From Planctomycetia bacterium (GTDB taxonomy: Bacteria; Planctomycetota; Phycisphaerae; Phycisphaerales; SM1A02): 21,853 bases of DNA. The stretch spans positions 1 through 21,853 of the forward strand of contig JAACEA010000411.1 in NCBI GenBank assembly GCA_009936695.1, given 5' to 3'. The notes under the pieces are model-generated. The model made no database searches, had not been told where the DNA came from, and saw only the letters and a program-made list of their open reading frames with translations. Both the position numbers and the translations under genes were made by a program. This document shows, piece after piece, positions 8,301-15,852 of this stretch; within the stretch, counting starts at the first letter, position 1; each line of letters begins with the position of its first letter.

Positions 8301-9047
8301 CTGTTCCCGATCGCCCGAGTCGATGTCGTACCGCCAGAGATTCAGGCGATGCTCGTCGCCCGCGTCCGAGAGGTCGTAGAGGTCGTCACCGTGCCCCATG
8401 GGCATGGTGTCGGTGCCTTCCCAGTCGGTCACGCGACGAGACTCGCCGGTCTCGAGGTTCACCAGCCAGATGTCGCTGGCCATGCCGCCGCGGTATCGCT
8501 TCCAGGTGCGGCCGTCCCGCTGGTTGGGGGTGTACGCGACCCAGGTGCCGGTACGGTCGATCGCGGCGTTGGCGCCGTAGGGCATCGGCAGGGCTTCGGG
8601 CAGACCGCCTTCGCCGCCCACCTTGTAGATCCGTTCGGCCCTCGGCACGCCGCCCATGCCGCGGGCGCTGAAGAGCAGTTCGCCGTCGGCGGTCCAGTCG
8701 CTGAGTCGTTCACCGGTCGGATGATGCGTGATGCGTCGGGGCATTCCGCCCTTGGTCGGGACCACGTAGATGTCGCGGTTGCCGTCGTAGTTCCCGACGA
8801 ACGCGACCTCTTCACCATCCGGCGAGAACCGTGGAATCGTCTCGACGCCGTCGGGCGAGGCGAGCGGGAGCGCGGTGCCGCCTTCGATCGGGACCCGCCA
8901 CAGGTCGTTGCCATAGGCGAAGACGATCTCGTTCTTCGAGATGTCCGGGAAGCGGTACATCGACGCTCCGCCGTCCTCCGTGGCCGGGAGGGCGGAGGCG
9001 GTGGTGCCGATGAGAAGCGAGACGGTGATCGAACTGAGCATGTTCAT
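5370..9047 (-). CDS. Tricorn-type S41 protease with an inserted domain
   Basis: The product has 1225 residues. The ATG at 9047 opens a hydrophobic, signal-like start (MNMLSSITVSLLIGTTASAL), so the protein is probably exported. Order of parts: a first beta-propeller of TolB/PD40-like blades (about 35-330, e.g. PRFSPDGEEVAFVGNYDGN), a second propeller (about 330-530 and again from about 705), a core helical region, a PDZ domain (about 915-985) and the S41 peptidase domain. The likely nucleophile is Ser1104 in AGSGGDMF. His874 in LNVGHAYYYG and Glu1162 in GIEGHGVDPD complete the active site by family comparison. Tricorn proteases cut short peptides released by other proteases. Unusual: residues about 536-575 and 683-705 are very acidic and enclose a small beta-rich domain (about 580-682). 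The residue before the His is Gly, where archaeal tricorn has Ser. It ends with TAG. Confidence 0.9.
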   Translation of the reverse strand: MNMLSSITVSLLIGTTASALPATEDGGASMYRFPDISKNEIVFAYGNDLWRVPIEGGTALPLASPDGVETIPRFSPDGEEVAFVGNYDGNRDIYVVPTKGGMPRRITHHPTGERLSDWTADGELLFSARGMGGVPRAERIYKVGGEGGLPEALPMPYGANAAIDRTGTWVAYTPNQRDGRTWKRYRGGMASDIWLVNLETGESRRVTDWEGTDTMPMGHGDDLYDLSDAGDEHRLNLWRYDIDSGDREQLTRFANYDIKWPAIGPDDEGPARFVFQNGADLYVHDARDRVTTPIEIEIPGATASLRPQMVDASDYMQGWSISPSGKRVAATARGDLWTLPAKNGSPRNLSRTSGVAERSPSWSPDGKWIAYFSDEPGEYELFVRRSDGRDEPRRLTDDMGVFKNAIHWGPDSSFLVYADKTGDAHRVDLESGERTTFARSERGVFPKPSFTTDGRWAAWSGTVGDSGMGRIHLHDFDSGETHVVTSGMFNDGSPAFDRDGDWLYFTSDRRFAPSYSSLDGTWIYDDSGMLVAVPLREDVDSPWLEESDEQEWKDEDAEDEDSEDDAESDDEEDADDESAGHPDPVTGTWECTADIPQMGAIPMTIMLVLNDDDLVTGTVSTAMFAGDLVGTFDPESKALTLVMTIENGPTVDIELVIDGETVSGAGQPDDGAPGATISGTRNAFVADDGEEETDGDQDADDAEKVEIDLEGFEARAMPLPVRPGGFRNLAVNDRGHLMYVRRGQNGGIKSFDMSDRNPSEKSAGSGGSFQMTPDGKKILVPQGSGAVIRKAGSDGGDKVVTGPMLVSIEPRAEWRQLVTDAWRIHRDHFYDPGLHGVDWEAVLDTYLPLVDQAATREDVGHIIGEMIAELNVGHAYYYGNTGDIERAPSMNVGMLGVDWEPAPAEGDRPDGYRIARVLGGGVWDVDARGPLQEPGLDLGEGDIVLAVNGVDMDLSRDPYAPFVGTAGSTVVLTVADDESETGTRDVVVKTVSGEGNLRYRDWIENRRAMVAEMSDGKVGYIYVPNTGRDGQSDLVRQYHGQSHLPALVIDERWNGGGQIPDRFIELLNRPVTNYWATRDSKDWRWPRGVHAGPKAMLINGLAGSGGDMFPWLFRHNDLGPLIGTRTWGGLVGISGNPSLIDGGYTAVPTFGFYETDGTWGIEGHGVDPDIEVIDDPGLMLDGGDPQLETAVQVMLDALANGEGLQPTERPAGPNRSGMGITEEDK

Positions 9048-9144
9048 GAAGGGGATCCTGGCGATTCGGATTCGGAGGGTCGTCGTACCAGTCGGCGACG
9101 TGGCGTCGATGGAGATTCGTGCGAAAGACGCCGAGGTCATGAAA

Positions 9145-9185
9145 AAGCCCGGTGGCATTCGCGAGACACGAATGCTACCGGGCTT
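9145..9185 (-). terminator. Intrinsic terminator of the sigma/anti-sigma unit
   Basis: A 17-bp stem (9145-9161 with 9169-9185) has one imperfect pair inside. On the minus strand it is followed directly by five T. It lies 30 bases after the anti-sigma stop and before the protease start at 9047, so the protease is likely transcribed on its own. Confidence 0.85.
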
Positions 9186-9214
9186 GGGGGATCGGGTTGC
9201 GGAGACGGTGGCGT

Positions 9215-10081
9215 TCAGGCGTCCGATGCGGGGGGGCCGGCGATGAGCGGAACCGAACTCTTGTCGCTCTTGACCACGCCGCCCGGTCGCTCGACCGTCA
9301 CGGCGAACAGGTAGGGCGTGTCGACCCGGAGTGGAAGCTTGATCGGAACGACCACTTCGCCGCGATCGTTGACGTCGAAGACGCCTCCGTCGACGGGATG
9401 GACATCGGCGGCCAGCGGCGCGGGATTCGCCGGATCGGGCTCTCGCTCCTTGTCCCAGATCCAGAGCTGGTACTGCTGGATCCTCGGATCGTTGGGTTCG
9501 AGCCCCTTGATCAGCATGTAGCCTTCCTGCGACTCCGGACTGAAGGTCACGTAGCCGGTGACGCCCTCGGCGGGATTCACGAGCCCGGGGGCCCAGTCCC
9601 AGCGGACCGCATCGGGGTGGTTGTCCACCCAAGAGACGAGCTGGGAGGAGTTGCGGACACCGGGAACCTCGGGCTGCCAGGCGATGACGGCCAGCGCGAT
9701 CGCCGCAGCCGCGGCGACCCAGCCGAGCCAGCCCGTGGAAGGACCGGAGACGGCGGGAACCTCATCCGGGGCGGGGAAGGCGAGCGGTCCCGGAATCGCA
9801 TCCGCGATCTCGTCGTGCACGCCGTTTCGCACCCGGTCGGCGACGTCGGCCGGCATCGGCTCGACGCCTTCGAAGGCCGTGGCCAGTTCGGCGGCGGCTT
9901 CCTCGAGGCAGTCCGCACGAACCCACGAGTTCGAGCGAAGAAGGCCTTCGAGCCGCTCGGACTCCGAGTCGTCGAGCCCGAAGAGGGCGCGATCGGAAAG
10001 CAGGTCGAAGAGTTCTTCGGGCGGAAGCTCGAGATGGTCCACGTCTTCGCCGTTGAGATTGTCGTTGTTGAAGTCGTTCAT
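9215..10081 (-). CDS. RskA-like anti-sigma factor
   Basis: The product has 288 residues. The start at 10081 overlaps the sigma factor stop by four bases (ATGA), a sign of translational coupling. Residues 1-125 are an acidic, helical cytoplasmic part with no His-Cys-Cys zinc motif. One membrane segment (STGWLGWVAAAAAIALAVIAW) sits near residues 137-157. The outer part carries the RskA C-terminal fold: GYVTFSPESQEGYMLIKGL, then YQLWIWDKE and a closing region with FAVTVERPGG. In the RskA family this segment is cut by regulated proteolysis to free the bound sigma factor. No such site protease is evident nearby, although a tricorn-type protease lies downstream; a link between them is not supported. 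Confidence 0.88.
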   Translation of the reverse strand: MNDFNNDNLNGEDVDHLELPPEELFDLLSDRALFGLDDSESERLEGLLRSNSWVRADCLEEAAAELATAFEGVEPMPADVADRVRNGVHDEIADAIPGPLAFPAPDEVPAVSGPSTGWLGWVAAAAAIALAVIAWQPEVPGVRNSSQLVSWVDNHPDAVRWDWAPGLVNPAEGVTGYVTFSPESQEGYMLIKGLEPNDPRIQQYQLWIWDKEREPDPANPAPLAADVHPVDGGVFDVNDRGEVVVPIKLPLRVDTPYLFAVTVERPGGVVKSDKSSVPLIAGPPASDA

Positions 10082-10659
10082 GATGCACCTCCCAGCGTGC
10101 CGGCCGCGCCGAGACCCTGAAGGCCGCTGCCTTCAAGGAGTTGACGGAGGCGTATGAGCCCTCGTCTCGCGTGAGTCTTGACGGTCCCCAGAGGCATGCC
10201 GGTGGTGGCTGCGATCTGTTCGTGGGAGCGTCCGTGATGGATCGCCAGGCGGAGCACCTTCTGCTGCTCAGGGCGAAGTTTCTCGAAGGCCTCGGAAGCG
10301 ACACCGGCTTCCTCCGCGACCTCGAGGCCGTCATTGTTCGGTTCCGGCGCCGGTGAGGATTCGGTCAACGCCACGGATTCCGGCCGACGGGAACGCCGGC
10401 GGGTCCGGTCGATCAGTCTGCGCCGGGTGATCATCGCGACGAAGGTGGCTTCGCCCGCGATCGAGGCGTCGAACCTCGATGCGGTCCGCCAGATCTCCAC
10501 GAAGATCTCCTGGACCGCATCCTCGGCTTCCGCCGAGGTGGGGCAGGATCTCCGGGCGAGCGACCAGACGAGGCCGCCGAAGCGACTCATCATCTCGTCC
10601 ACCGCACCGGGTTCGTTTCGGGCCACGCGCTCGAGAATGGGTTCTTCGATCGTTTCCAC
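10078..10659 (-). CDS. ECF sigma factor, SigK-like group
   Basis: The product has 193 residues. The GTG at 10659 is preferred because AGGAG lies 5 bases before it; the longer open frame to 10791 would cross the hairpin at 10728-10758. Region 2 is clear near residues 25-60 (AEDAVQEIFVEIWRTASRF, the core- and -10-binding helices). Region 4 is a helix-turn-helix near residues 125-178 (LRPEQQKVLRLAIHHGRS and MPLGTVKTHARRGLIRLRQ). It should direct RNA polymerase to a small regulon and is held by the overlapping anti-sigma factor. The fasciclin gene just upstream is the obvious candidate target, as in mycobacteria. It ends in TGA inside the next start. Confidence 0.92.
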   Translation of the reverse strand: METIEEPILERVARNEPGAVDEMMSRFGGLVWSLARRSCPTSAEAEDAVQEIFVEIWRTASRFDASIAGEATFVAMITRRRLIDRTRRRSRRPESVALTESSPAPEPNNDGLEVAEEAGVASEAFEKLRPEQQKVLRLAIHHGRSHEQIAATTGMPLGTVKTHARRGLIRLRQLLEGSGLQGLGAAGTLGGAS

Positions 10660-10727
10660 GGTCACTCCTGTTTTCGCCGACCTTCGAGTACGCGCGGTCG
10701 GACGCTGAAGTGTAGCGGAGTGGGAAG

Positions 10728-10758
10728 GGGAGTCGGGCGCGTGATGCGCCCGACTCCC
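10728..10758 (-). terminator. Perfect hairpin between fasciclin and sigma factor genes
   Basis: A 13-bp perfect stem (10728-10740 with 10746-10758) has a 5-base loop. It lies 53 bases after the fasciclin stop and has no U tract, so it may be a partial terminator or a 3' end stabiliser that lowers expression of the sigma gene relative to the fasciclin gene. A small stem with a GAAA loop (10789-10800) lies between it and the fasciclin stop. Confidence 0.6.
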
Positions 10759-10810
10759 GTAGTTGAGTGTGAAACCGGTCATACCGACCACCTTTCGGTG
10801 CGACTGGCGA

Positions 10811-11749
10811 TCAGTCGATCTCGATCACGGGGACGATGACGGAGTCGATGACGTGGATCACGCCGTTCGACGCCTCGATGTCGGTCGCGATGACGTTCGC
10901 TCCACCGATCGAGACCTTGCCGTCCTTGACGGAGATGGGGGCCTTGAAGCCGCCGGCGGTGGGCGCCATCTTGAGCTTGACGACCTGGTCGGAATAGACG
11001 CGGCCGGGGACGACGTGGGCGAGCAGGATTTCCTTAAGCTTGCCCTTGTTCTCGGGAAGCAGGAGCATCTCGACGGTGCCCGCCGGGAGCTTGGCGAAGG
11101 CGGCGTCGTTCGGGGCGAGCACGGTGAAGGGGCCCTTGCCCTTCAGCGTGCTCACGAGGTCCGCGGCGCCGAGGGCGGCGGCGAGGGTCTTGAACTTGCC
11201 GGTGGAGACCGCGACGTCGACGATGTCACGCTGCTCGGGAATCATGACCGCGTCGATGACGTGAACGATGCCGTTGGAGGCTTCGATGTCGGTGGCGACG
11301 ATGTTCGCGCCGGCGATCGTGGGCTTGCCGTTCTTCATCGCGATCTTGGCACGCTCGCCGTTCGCGGTGTCGAGGGTCTTCTTCTTGAGGACGTCGGCGG
11401 CCTCGAACTTCCCGGGGACGACGTGGTAGGTGAGAATCTCGACGAGGGCCTTCTTGTTCTCAGGCTTCAGCAGCGTCTCGACGGTGCCCTTGGGCAGCTT
11501 CGCGAACGCGGCATCGGTCGGGGCGAAGACGGTGAGGGGGCCGTCGCTCTGGAGCACGCCGACCAGGCCGGCGGCCTTGGCCGCGGCGATCAGGGTGTTG
11601 AAGTCGCCGGCACTCGAGGCCACGGCGACGATGTCGTTCGGAGCGCTTGAGCGGGCACCCGCGAGCGTTTCCGACATCTCCATCGGGCAGGTCGACTGGC
11701 AGGGCGGCGAAAGGAGCGTGGTGGACGCGATGAGTGCGGTGAGGAACAT
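10811..11749 (-). CDS. Secreted protein with two fasciclin (FAS1) domains
   Basis: The product has 312 residues. An N-terminal hydrophobic segment ([14 protein letters not shown]) followed by a Cys-bearing stretch suggests export. Two FAS1 domains follow at about residues 38-170 and 178-310. Each has the H1 box ([15 protein letters not shown] and [15 protein letters not shown]), the central YHVVPG or AHVVPG piece and the H2 box ending in [10 protein letters not shown] or [10 protein letters not shown]. The two domains are alike in protein and in part in DNA, so they arose by duplication. FAS1 proteins act in adhesion or matrix contact outside the cell; the mycobacterial relatives are secreted antigens under SigK control. 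Upstream GGAAG lies 8-10 bases before the ATG. The SpoIIE-type gene diverges from it. Confidence 0.93.
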   Translation of the reverse strand: MFLTALIASTTLLSPPCQSTCPMEMSETLAGARSSAPNDIVAVASSAGDFNTLIAAAKAAGLVGVLQSDGPLTVFAPTDAAFAKLPKGTVETLLKPENKKALVEILTYHVVPGKFEAADVLKKKTLDTANGERAKIAMKNGKPTIAGANIVATDIEASNGIVHVIDAVMIPEQRDIVDVAVSTGKFKTLAAALGAADLVSTLKGKGPFTVLAPNDAAFAKLPAGTVEMLLLPENKGKLKEILLAHVVPGRVYSDQVVKLKMAPTAGGFKAPISVKDGKVSIGGANVIATDIEASNGVIHVIDSVIVPVIEID

Positions 11750-11883
11750 TGATTCTGCTTCCGTGGATGCACGGCCTCTCGGGCCGTAAGGAGGTACGAT
11801 TTTGAGGATTCAGGGTCCCCGGACGATGCCGGGGATTTCGCCACTCTGGCTGGCCCGGATTCACCCCACGGCACCCGACCTCG
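11750..11883. promoter_or_regulatory. Divergent, structured region between fasciclin and phosphatase genes
   Basis: This 134-base gap must hold promoters in both directions. Two hairpins are visible: acggcc/ggccgt (11771-11787) and tccccgg/ccgggga (11816-11835). On the plus strand a near-perfect AAGGAGGT (11788-11795) stands 6 bases before a TTG, but the frame it opens overlaps the phosphatase gene in another frame. No confident promoter boxes were found. Confidence 0.45.
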
Positions 11884-13761
11884 ATGAAACTCCGCGGAAA
11901 GGTCTCCATCGCGATCATCGTCCCGCTGGCACTCCTGCTGGCCATTGCGATCCGTGCCGACCTGCTGGATACGCGTTCCCGCCTCATCAAGGACGGTGCC
12001 GACCGGATGCGACGTTCCGCCCGAAACGTCGCCACCGTCATCGACGGCCAGTGTCGGCGAATGGCCCAGGTCGCCGATACCGCCTCGATCTCGGTCGCCG
12101 ACGTCAAGGATTGGACGCGGGACGAACTGTTCGGGCTGGCCCATGGAATCGTGGCGCAGGATCCGATCCTGTTCGGCTTCGGGATCGCCTGGGAGGCGTC
12201 GCCCGGGCCGGAGCGAAAGGGCGTCTTCTTCGGCTACGCCGAGCGATCGCTGGGCGGGATCGAAGAGGTCGACCTGACCGCGCGATACGACATCGCGAGC
12301 CTGCCTCGATACGTGCAGTTGAAGGAGTCCGCGGAGCGCTTCTGGGATCAGATCGAGATCGACCGGAGCGGGGTGCCGACGCGGATGATCGCCTATCTCG
12401 CCCCGGTCATGTCGGGGGGCCGATTCATCGGTGGGGTGTTCGTCGACGTCGAAGTCGATGCGTTCGAACGGATGATCGAGCAACGGGAACTCGACTGCGA
12501 GGATTGGGCGATCGTCGATTTGGACGGCAGGGTCGTCGCGAGCTCACCCGGGGCCGGGCCGGAGTTCGAAGAGGGATCGGTCGGCGATTTCGTGGTTCGA
12601 GCGCGACAGGTCGACGGGCCGGATCGTGCGGTGCGGTTCGAGGATCTGATCGCACGGGCCGCGGTCGGGGAGTCCTTCGTCGAGGAGATCGCGACGAGTG
12701 CCGACGCGGACGGCGTTCGGATGGTGGCCTTCTCGCCGATCGAGGAACCGGGCTGGGTGCTGGTCTCGGGTCGTTCTCAGCTCGCGATGACGGCGTATGC
12801 GGACCGGTTGGTGCTTGCCCGCGCCGGCGTGGTGATCGGAATCGCATTGACCGCCATCGGCATCGTGCTCTTCGGGACCTGGTGGGTCGTCCTCCGGCCG
12901 GTCCGGCGAATCGCCGGCGTGGTGTCGCGGGCGGCGGAAGGCGATCGGTCCGCACGAGTCGGTCTCGGCGGCAAGGACGAGCTCGCGATGCTCGGCGGAG
13001 CGCTCGACGAGGCGTTCCCGCGTCTCGACGAACTCGCCCGGACCCAGGCGTCGCTCGATTCGGCGAGAGTCGTGCAGGAGTCGCTGCTTCCCGCCGAACC
13101 CCTGAACGACGCCGGGGTGTCGATCGCGGGCCGGGTCATTCCCAGTGATCAGACCGGCGGCGACTACTTCGACTACGGCAGGCTGGCGGACGATCGGATC
13201 GCCGTGGGTCTCGGCGATGCCACCGGGCACGGCATGCCCTCGGCGCTCTTCGTGGCGACGGCCCGGGCCTACGTCAGGGCGTCGATCATGACCGAATCCG
13301 ACCTCGCGGCCGCGATCGAACTGGCGAATGATCGTCTGTGCCTCGAGTCCTCGGCCGGACTCTTCATGGTGCTCTTCGCCGCGATCCTCGATCGTGCCGG
13401 CGGGTCGCTGGAAGTGGCTTCGGCCGGCCACCCCGGCTTCCTGCTGCGGTCCGACCAGGATCGATTCGAAGAGATCAAGGCCGGTGGCATCCCGCTGGGA
13501 ATCCAGCCTTCCAGCTATCGATCCACCACGCTTTCGGTCGGTACCGGCGACGTGCTGCTCGTCGCGAGCGACGGTGCGTGGGAATGCCGGAATCCCGCGG
13601 GCGAGATGCTGGGCCTCGAGCGACTGCTCGAGGCGGCGGTCGCCGGCCGGGCGCGATCCGCGGAGACGCAGGTCGCCGAGCTGTTCGACTTCGTCCACCG
13701 GTTCGCGGACGGGCAGCCACTCGACGACGACTGCACGATCCTCGTGGTCCGCATCGACTGA
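11884..13761 (+). CDS. Membrane SpoIIE/PP2C-type phosphatase with sensor domain and HAMP
   Basis: The product has 625 residues. ATG at 11884 is the only start codon after an in-frame stop at 11803; no clear ribosome binding site is seen. Layout: membrane segment (about 7-24), an extracytoplasmic Cache-like sensor (about 30-310), second membrane segment (about 315-338), HAMP linker (about 339-395) and a SpoIIE phosphatase domain (about 400-625). The metal-binding and core motifs are intact: GGDYFDYGRLADD near 424, GDATGHGMPSALF near 443, VGTGDVLLVASDGAWE near 555 and DDCTILVV at the end. Such RsbU-like enzymes remove phosphate from anti-anti-sigma proteins and so switch partner sigma or effector modules. 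No STAS or HPK-like partner lies in the window. The stimulus bound by the sensor is unknown. Confidence 0.93.
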   Translation: MKLRGKVSIAIIVPLALLLAIAIRADLLDTRSRLIKDGADRMRRSARNVATVIDGQCRRMAQVADTASISVADVKDWTRDELFGLAHGIVAQDPILFGFGIAWEASPGPERKGVFFGYAERSLGGIEEVDLTARYDIASLPRYVQLKESAERFWDQIEIDRSGVPTRMIAYLAPVMSGGRFIGGVFVDVEVDAFERMIEQRELDCEDWAIVDLDGRVVASSPGAGPEFEEGSVGDFVVRARQVDGPDRAVRFEDLIARAAVGESFVEEIATSADADGVRMVAFSPIEEPGWVLVSGRSQLAMTAYADRLVLARAGVVIGIALTAIGIVLFGTWWVVLRPVRRIAGVVSRAAEGDRSARVGLGGKDELAMLGGALDEAFPRLDELARTQASLDSARVVQESLLPAEPLNDAGVSIAGRVIPSDQTGGDYFDYGRLADDRIAVGLGDATGHGMPSALFVATARAYVRASIMTESDLAAAIELANDRLCLESSAGLFMVLFAAILDRAGGSLEVASAGHPGFLLRSDQDRFEEIKAGGIPLGIQPSSYRSTTLSVGTGDVLLVASDGAWECRNPAGEMLGLERLLEAAVAGRARSAETQVAELFDFVHRFADGQPLDDDCTILVVRID

Positions 13762-13917
13762 CCCCCGTGGGCGGTCGGGCCGGGACATCGACGACGCCCC
13801 ATCGATGAACGCGAAGAGTGGGAGGACGCCCCATCAACCCGCGGGCCTGCGTGACGTACCGTTCGCGTCGGCGTGTGTCGCGTCGTTCGCCTTCCAGAAA
13901 ATCAAGGGATGATCACC

Positions 13918-14163
13918 ATGACCTATCGGGTGCAGAAGCAGGGTTCGGACAATGACTGGTCGCTGGCCGGGGTGTACCGCAGCCTTTCCGCGGCGGTGGT
14001 CCACTGCGAATCGGCGGCCGCGGTCGCGGGCGGTTGCGAGGAATCGACCTTCCTGATCGCGACGGAGACCGAAGGCGGTGGCGAATTCGTCATGTTGCTC
14101 GAGAACGGCCGTCTGGTCCACGCCGGCGAGGGCTGGGAAGCGGTTGTTCCTGCGGCCGTCTGA
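13918..14163 (+). CDS. Small protein of unknown function
   Basis: The product has 81 residues. The ATG at 13918 is preferred because AAGGG ends 9 bases before it; another ATG at 13909 is too close. The protein has no signal peptide or membrane segment. Short strand-like pieces (MTYRVQKQ, TFLIATET, GEFVMLLENGRLVHAGEG) suggest a small mixed alpha/beta fold. It has two Cys (near residues 29 and 39). I recognise no family. It is 156 bases after the phosphatase gene in the same direction and is followed by a strong terminator, which supports it being a real transcribed unit. Confidence 0.65.
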   Translation: MTYRVQKQGSDNDWSLAGVYRSLSAAVVHCESAAAVAGGCEESTFLIATETEGGGEFVMLLENGRLVHAGEGWEAVVPAAV

Positions 14164-14251
14164 TCGCCGTTGCGCGTCGGGCGTCGAGGTGTCGATGACG
14201 CGGCGATCGCGCCGCGGTCCCGGGAGTCGGTCCGAACGGAAGATCCCCTAT

Positions 14252-14299
14252 CGAAGAACCGCCCCGGACGACGTTGATCGTCCGGGGCGGTGTTCTTCG
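14252..14299. terminator. Strong bidirectional terminator
   Basis: The inner stem pairs ccgccccggacga (14259-14271) with its perfect complement (14278-14290) around a 6-base loop. Outer arms cgaagaa/ttcttcg extend it after a 2-base bulge. It lies between the small plus-strand gene and the minus-strand flippase-like gene, so it likely ends both. Confidence 0.85.
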
Positions 14300-14313
14300 A
14301 TGTCCGGTCGACG

Positions 14314-15606
14314 TCAGCCAGCCTCGGGCTGGATCAGGGTCCTGGCCTTCAAGGTCAGCATCAGATACATCCCGACGAAGGCGACCGCTTGGGCGATCGC
14401 GACGCCCATCGCCCCCCAGATCAAACCGAGCCCGATCATGCCCGCGACCCCGACCAGCGAAGCGGCCACGCAGATCAGCGTCGACGCCATGCCTGCTCCA
14501 CCGTATTGAAGCACCCTCAGGAAGATGCCGGTCGCCACCGTGAACAACCACGAGGTCCCGGCCACCAGCAGGATGGGATAGGACGCCTGATAGGCGTCGC
14601 CGTAGAGCCCGAGAAGTGAAGGGCCGAAGACCGCGAGGATGCCGAAGATCAGAAGGCCGGACCCGCCGACGAGGGAGAACCAACGCCGGATCAGTCGGCG
14701 GTAGTACTCCTGATTCCCCGACTGGATCGCATCTGCGAGAAGGGGAAGAAACAACGCGGTTCCCGCGAAATACGCGACCATGAGCATCTTGGCGAGCCGA
14801 TCCGCAGCGGCGAAGATCGCAGCCTGCCTCCCTTCGTCACAGATCCAGCCGAGGATCGGGAACGGTGCCTGGACGAGCAGCATGCCGCCGAGGCCGCTCA
14901 GGAAGAACGGGAAGGAACCGCGAACCATCTTTCGCCACGGAACCGTCCTCTTGCCGCGTTTGAAGGCTTCGTCCTCCACCAGCAGGTTCAGATACCAGAG
15001 CGCGATGCAGATCAGGAGCGACGCGGCCACCCAACCGGTCGCGACATCGAGGATGCAGACTTCCTCCCCCTTTCGACTCCAGGCTCGCCAGAGGCCGAGG
15101 GCGATGAGCAGGAACTGACCGGGTCCGGTCAGGAACATCGCCCGCCCCGGTGCACCGTGGGCCTGCGCCGTCGCGGCGAGATACCGCATCAGGACCGTGA
15201 GCGGCAGCAGGGCGAGCAAGGTCGTGACGCTCTGCTCGCGTGGCGAGCAGTCCGTTCCGAGCACTTCCTTCACACCGATGATGACGCCCTAGGCGATGCA
15301 GCCCGAACCGATCAGCAGCCAGGGCATCACGCGTCGGATTCCGCGGGCGATGTTGAAGTCGCCACTGCTGATCGCCTAGCGGAACGGCATCATGACGTAC
15401 TGGGGGAGTCCAAGATTCGCGAAGGCCCCGCCGAGCATCGCAAGGCCGAACGCGGCCGTGAACTCGCCGAACTCCGAAATGGGAAGCATGCGTGCGAGCA
15501 TGATCCAGACACCGATGCCGAGGGCGATCCCGAGGAACTGCTGGCCCGCGATCGTGAAGAAGCCTCGGGCCGACGGGGTTTCTGGCGACAGCTTGATATC
15601 CGGCAT
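14314..15606 (-). pseudogene. Flippase-like membrane protein with two in-frame TAG codons
   Basis: The conceptual frame from ATG 15606 (after GGAGAGAGGA) to TGA at 14314 is 430 codons and carries about twelve hydrophobic segments. It resembles Wzx/MATE-type flippases, which move lipid-linked sugars across the inner membrane: an N-terminal FFTIAGQQFLGIALGIGVW helix and a later SGLGGMLLVQAPFPILGWI helix fit, and 430 residues is a normal length. Two TAG codons interrupt it, at 15376-15378 (after residue 76) and 15289-15291, with 28 sense codons between them. There is no frameshift, and the interrupted part still reads as membrane protein with GC-rich codons. TAG ends three other genes here, so it is a true stop. 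Either the gene is a young pseudogene, or the two positions are sequence errors. A shorter product could start at 15273. Confidence 0.8.
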
Positions 15607-15664
15607 GCAGCAGCGATTCCTCTCTCCTCGACCTGTCGTTCCTCAGGCCGATCGATGCATTCAA

Positions 15665-15751
15665 CGGTGAGGGTGGGATTCGAACCCACGGTGACCCGAA
15701 GGCCACGCCGGTTTTCAAGACCGGTGCGTTCAACCGCTCCGCCACCTCACC
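15665..15751 (-). tRNA. tRNA-Ser (anticodon TGA)
   Basis: An 87-base class II tRNA. Acceptor strands 15745-15751 and 15666-15672 pair over 7 bp and the discriminator is G at 15665. The anticodon stem CCGGT/ACCGG encloses CTTGAAA, giving TGA. The long variable arm (TGGCCTTCGGGTCA) and the T loop TTCGAAT are present. CCA is not encoded. Confidence 0.95.
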
Positions 15752-15852
15752 CGGTGAGCAATGTACGCGGTGTCGCGTCCGTGGGCATCGTAACCGCACC
15801 ACGGGGGTCGTTTTCGCAAGGTGATCCGCATGAATCGAACCGCCGCGGCTCC

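Noticed and set aside
5556..9314. A 1252-codon open frame on the plus strand
   Set aside because: It is antisense to the tricorn protease, whose motifs are unmistakable. Long antisense frames are expected in GC-rich genes, and its translation is low in complexity.
10660..10791. Upstream extension of the sigma factor
   Set aside because: It crosses a 13-bp perfect hairpin and lacks a ribosome site; GTG at 10659 has AGGAG at good spacing.
10811..11749. Repeated DNA inside the fasciclin gene as a mobile or CRISPR-like repeat
   Set aside because: The similarity follows the two FAS1 domains in frame and is a domain duplication. No CRISPR array was seen anywhere in the window.
11802..13148. A TTG-started frame after a strong Shine-Dalgarno
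   Set aside because: Most of it overlaps the SpoIIE phosphatase in a shifted frame and its translation is Arg/Gly-rich without a domain. The SD itself is kept as a finding.
15289..15378. Genome-wide reassignment of TAG to an amino acid
   Set aside because: TAG is the natural terminal codon of the dockerin-protein, protease and ATP-grasp genes in this window.
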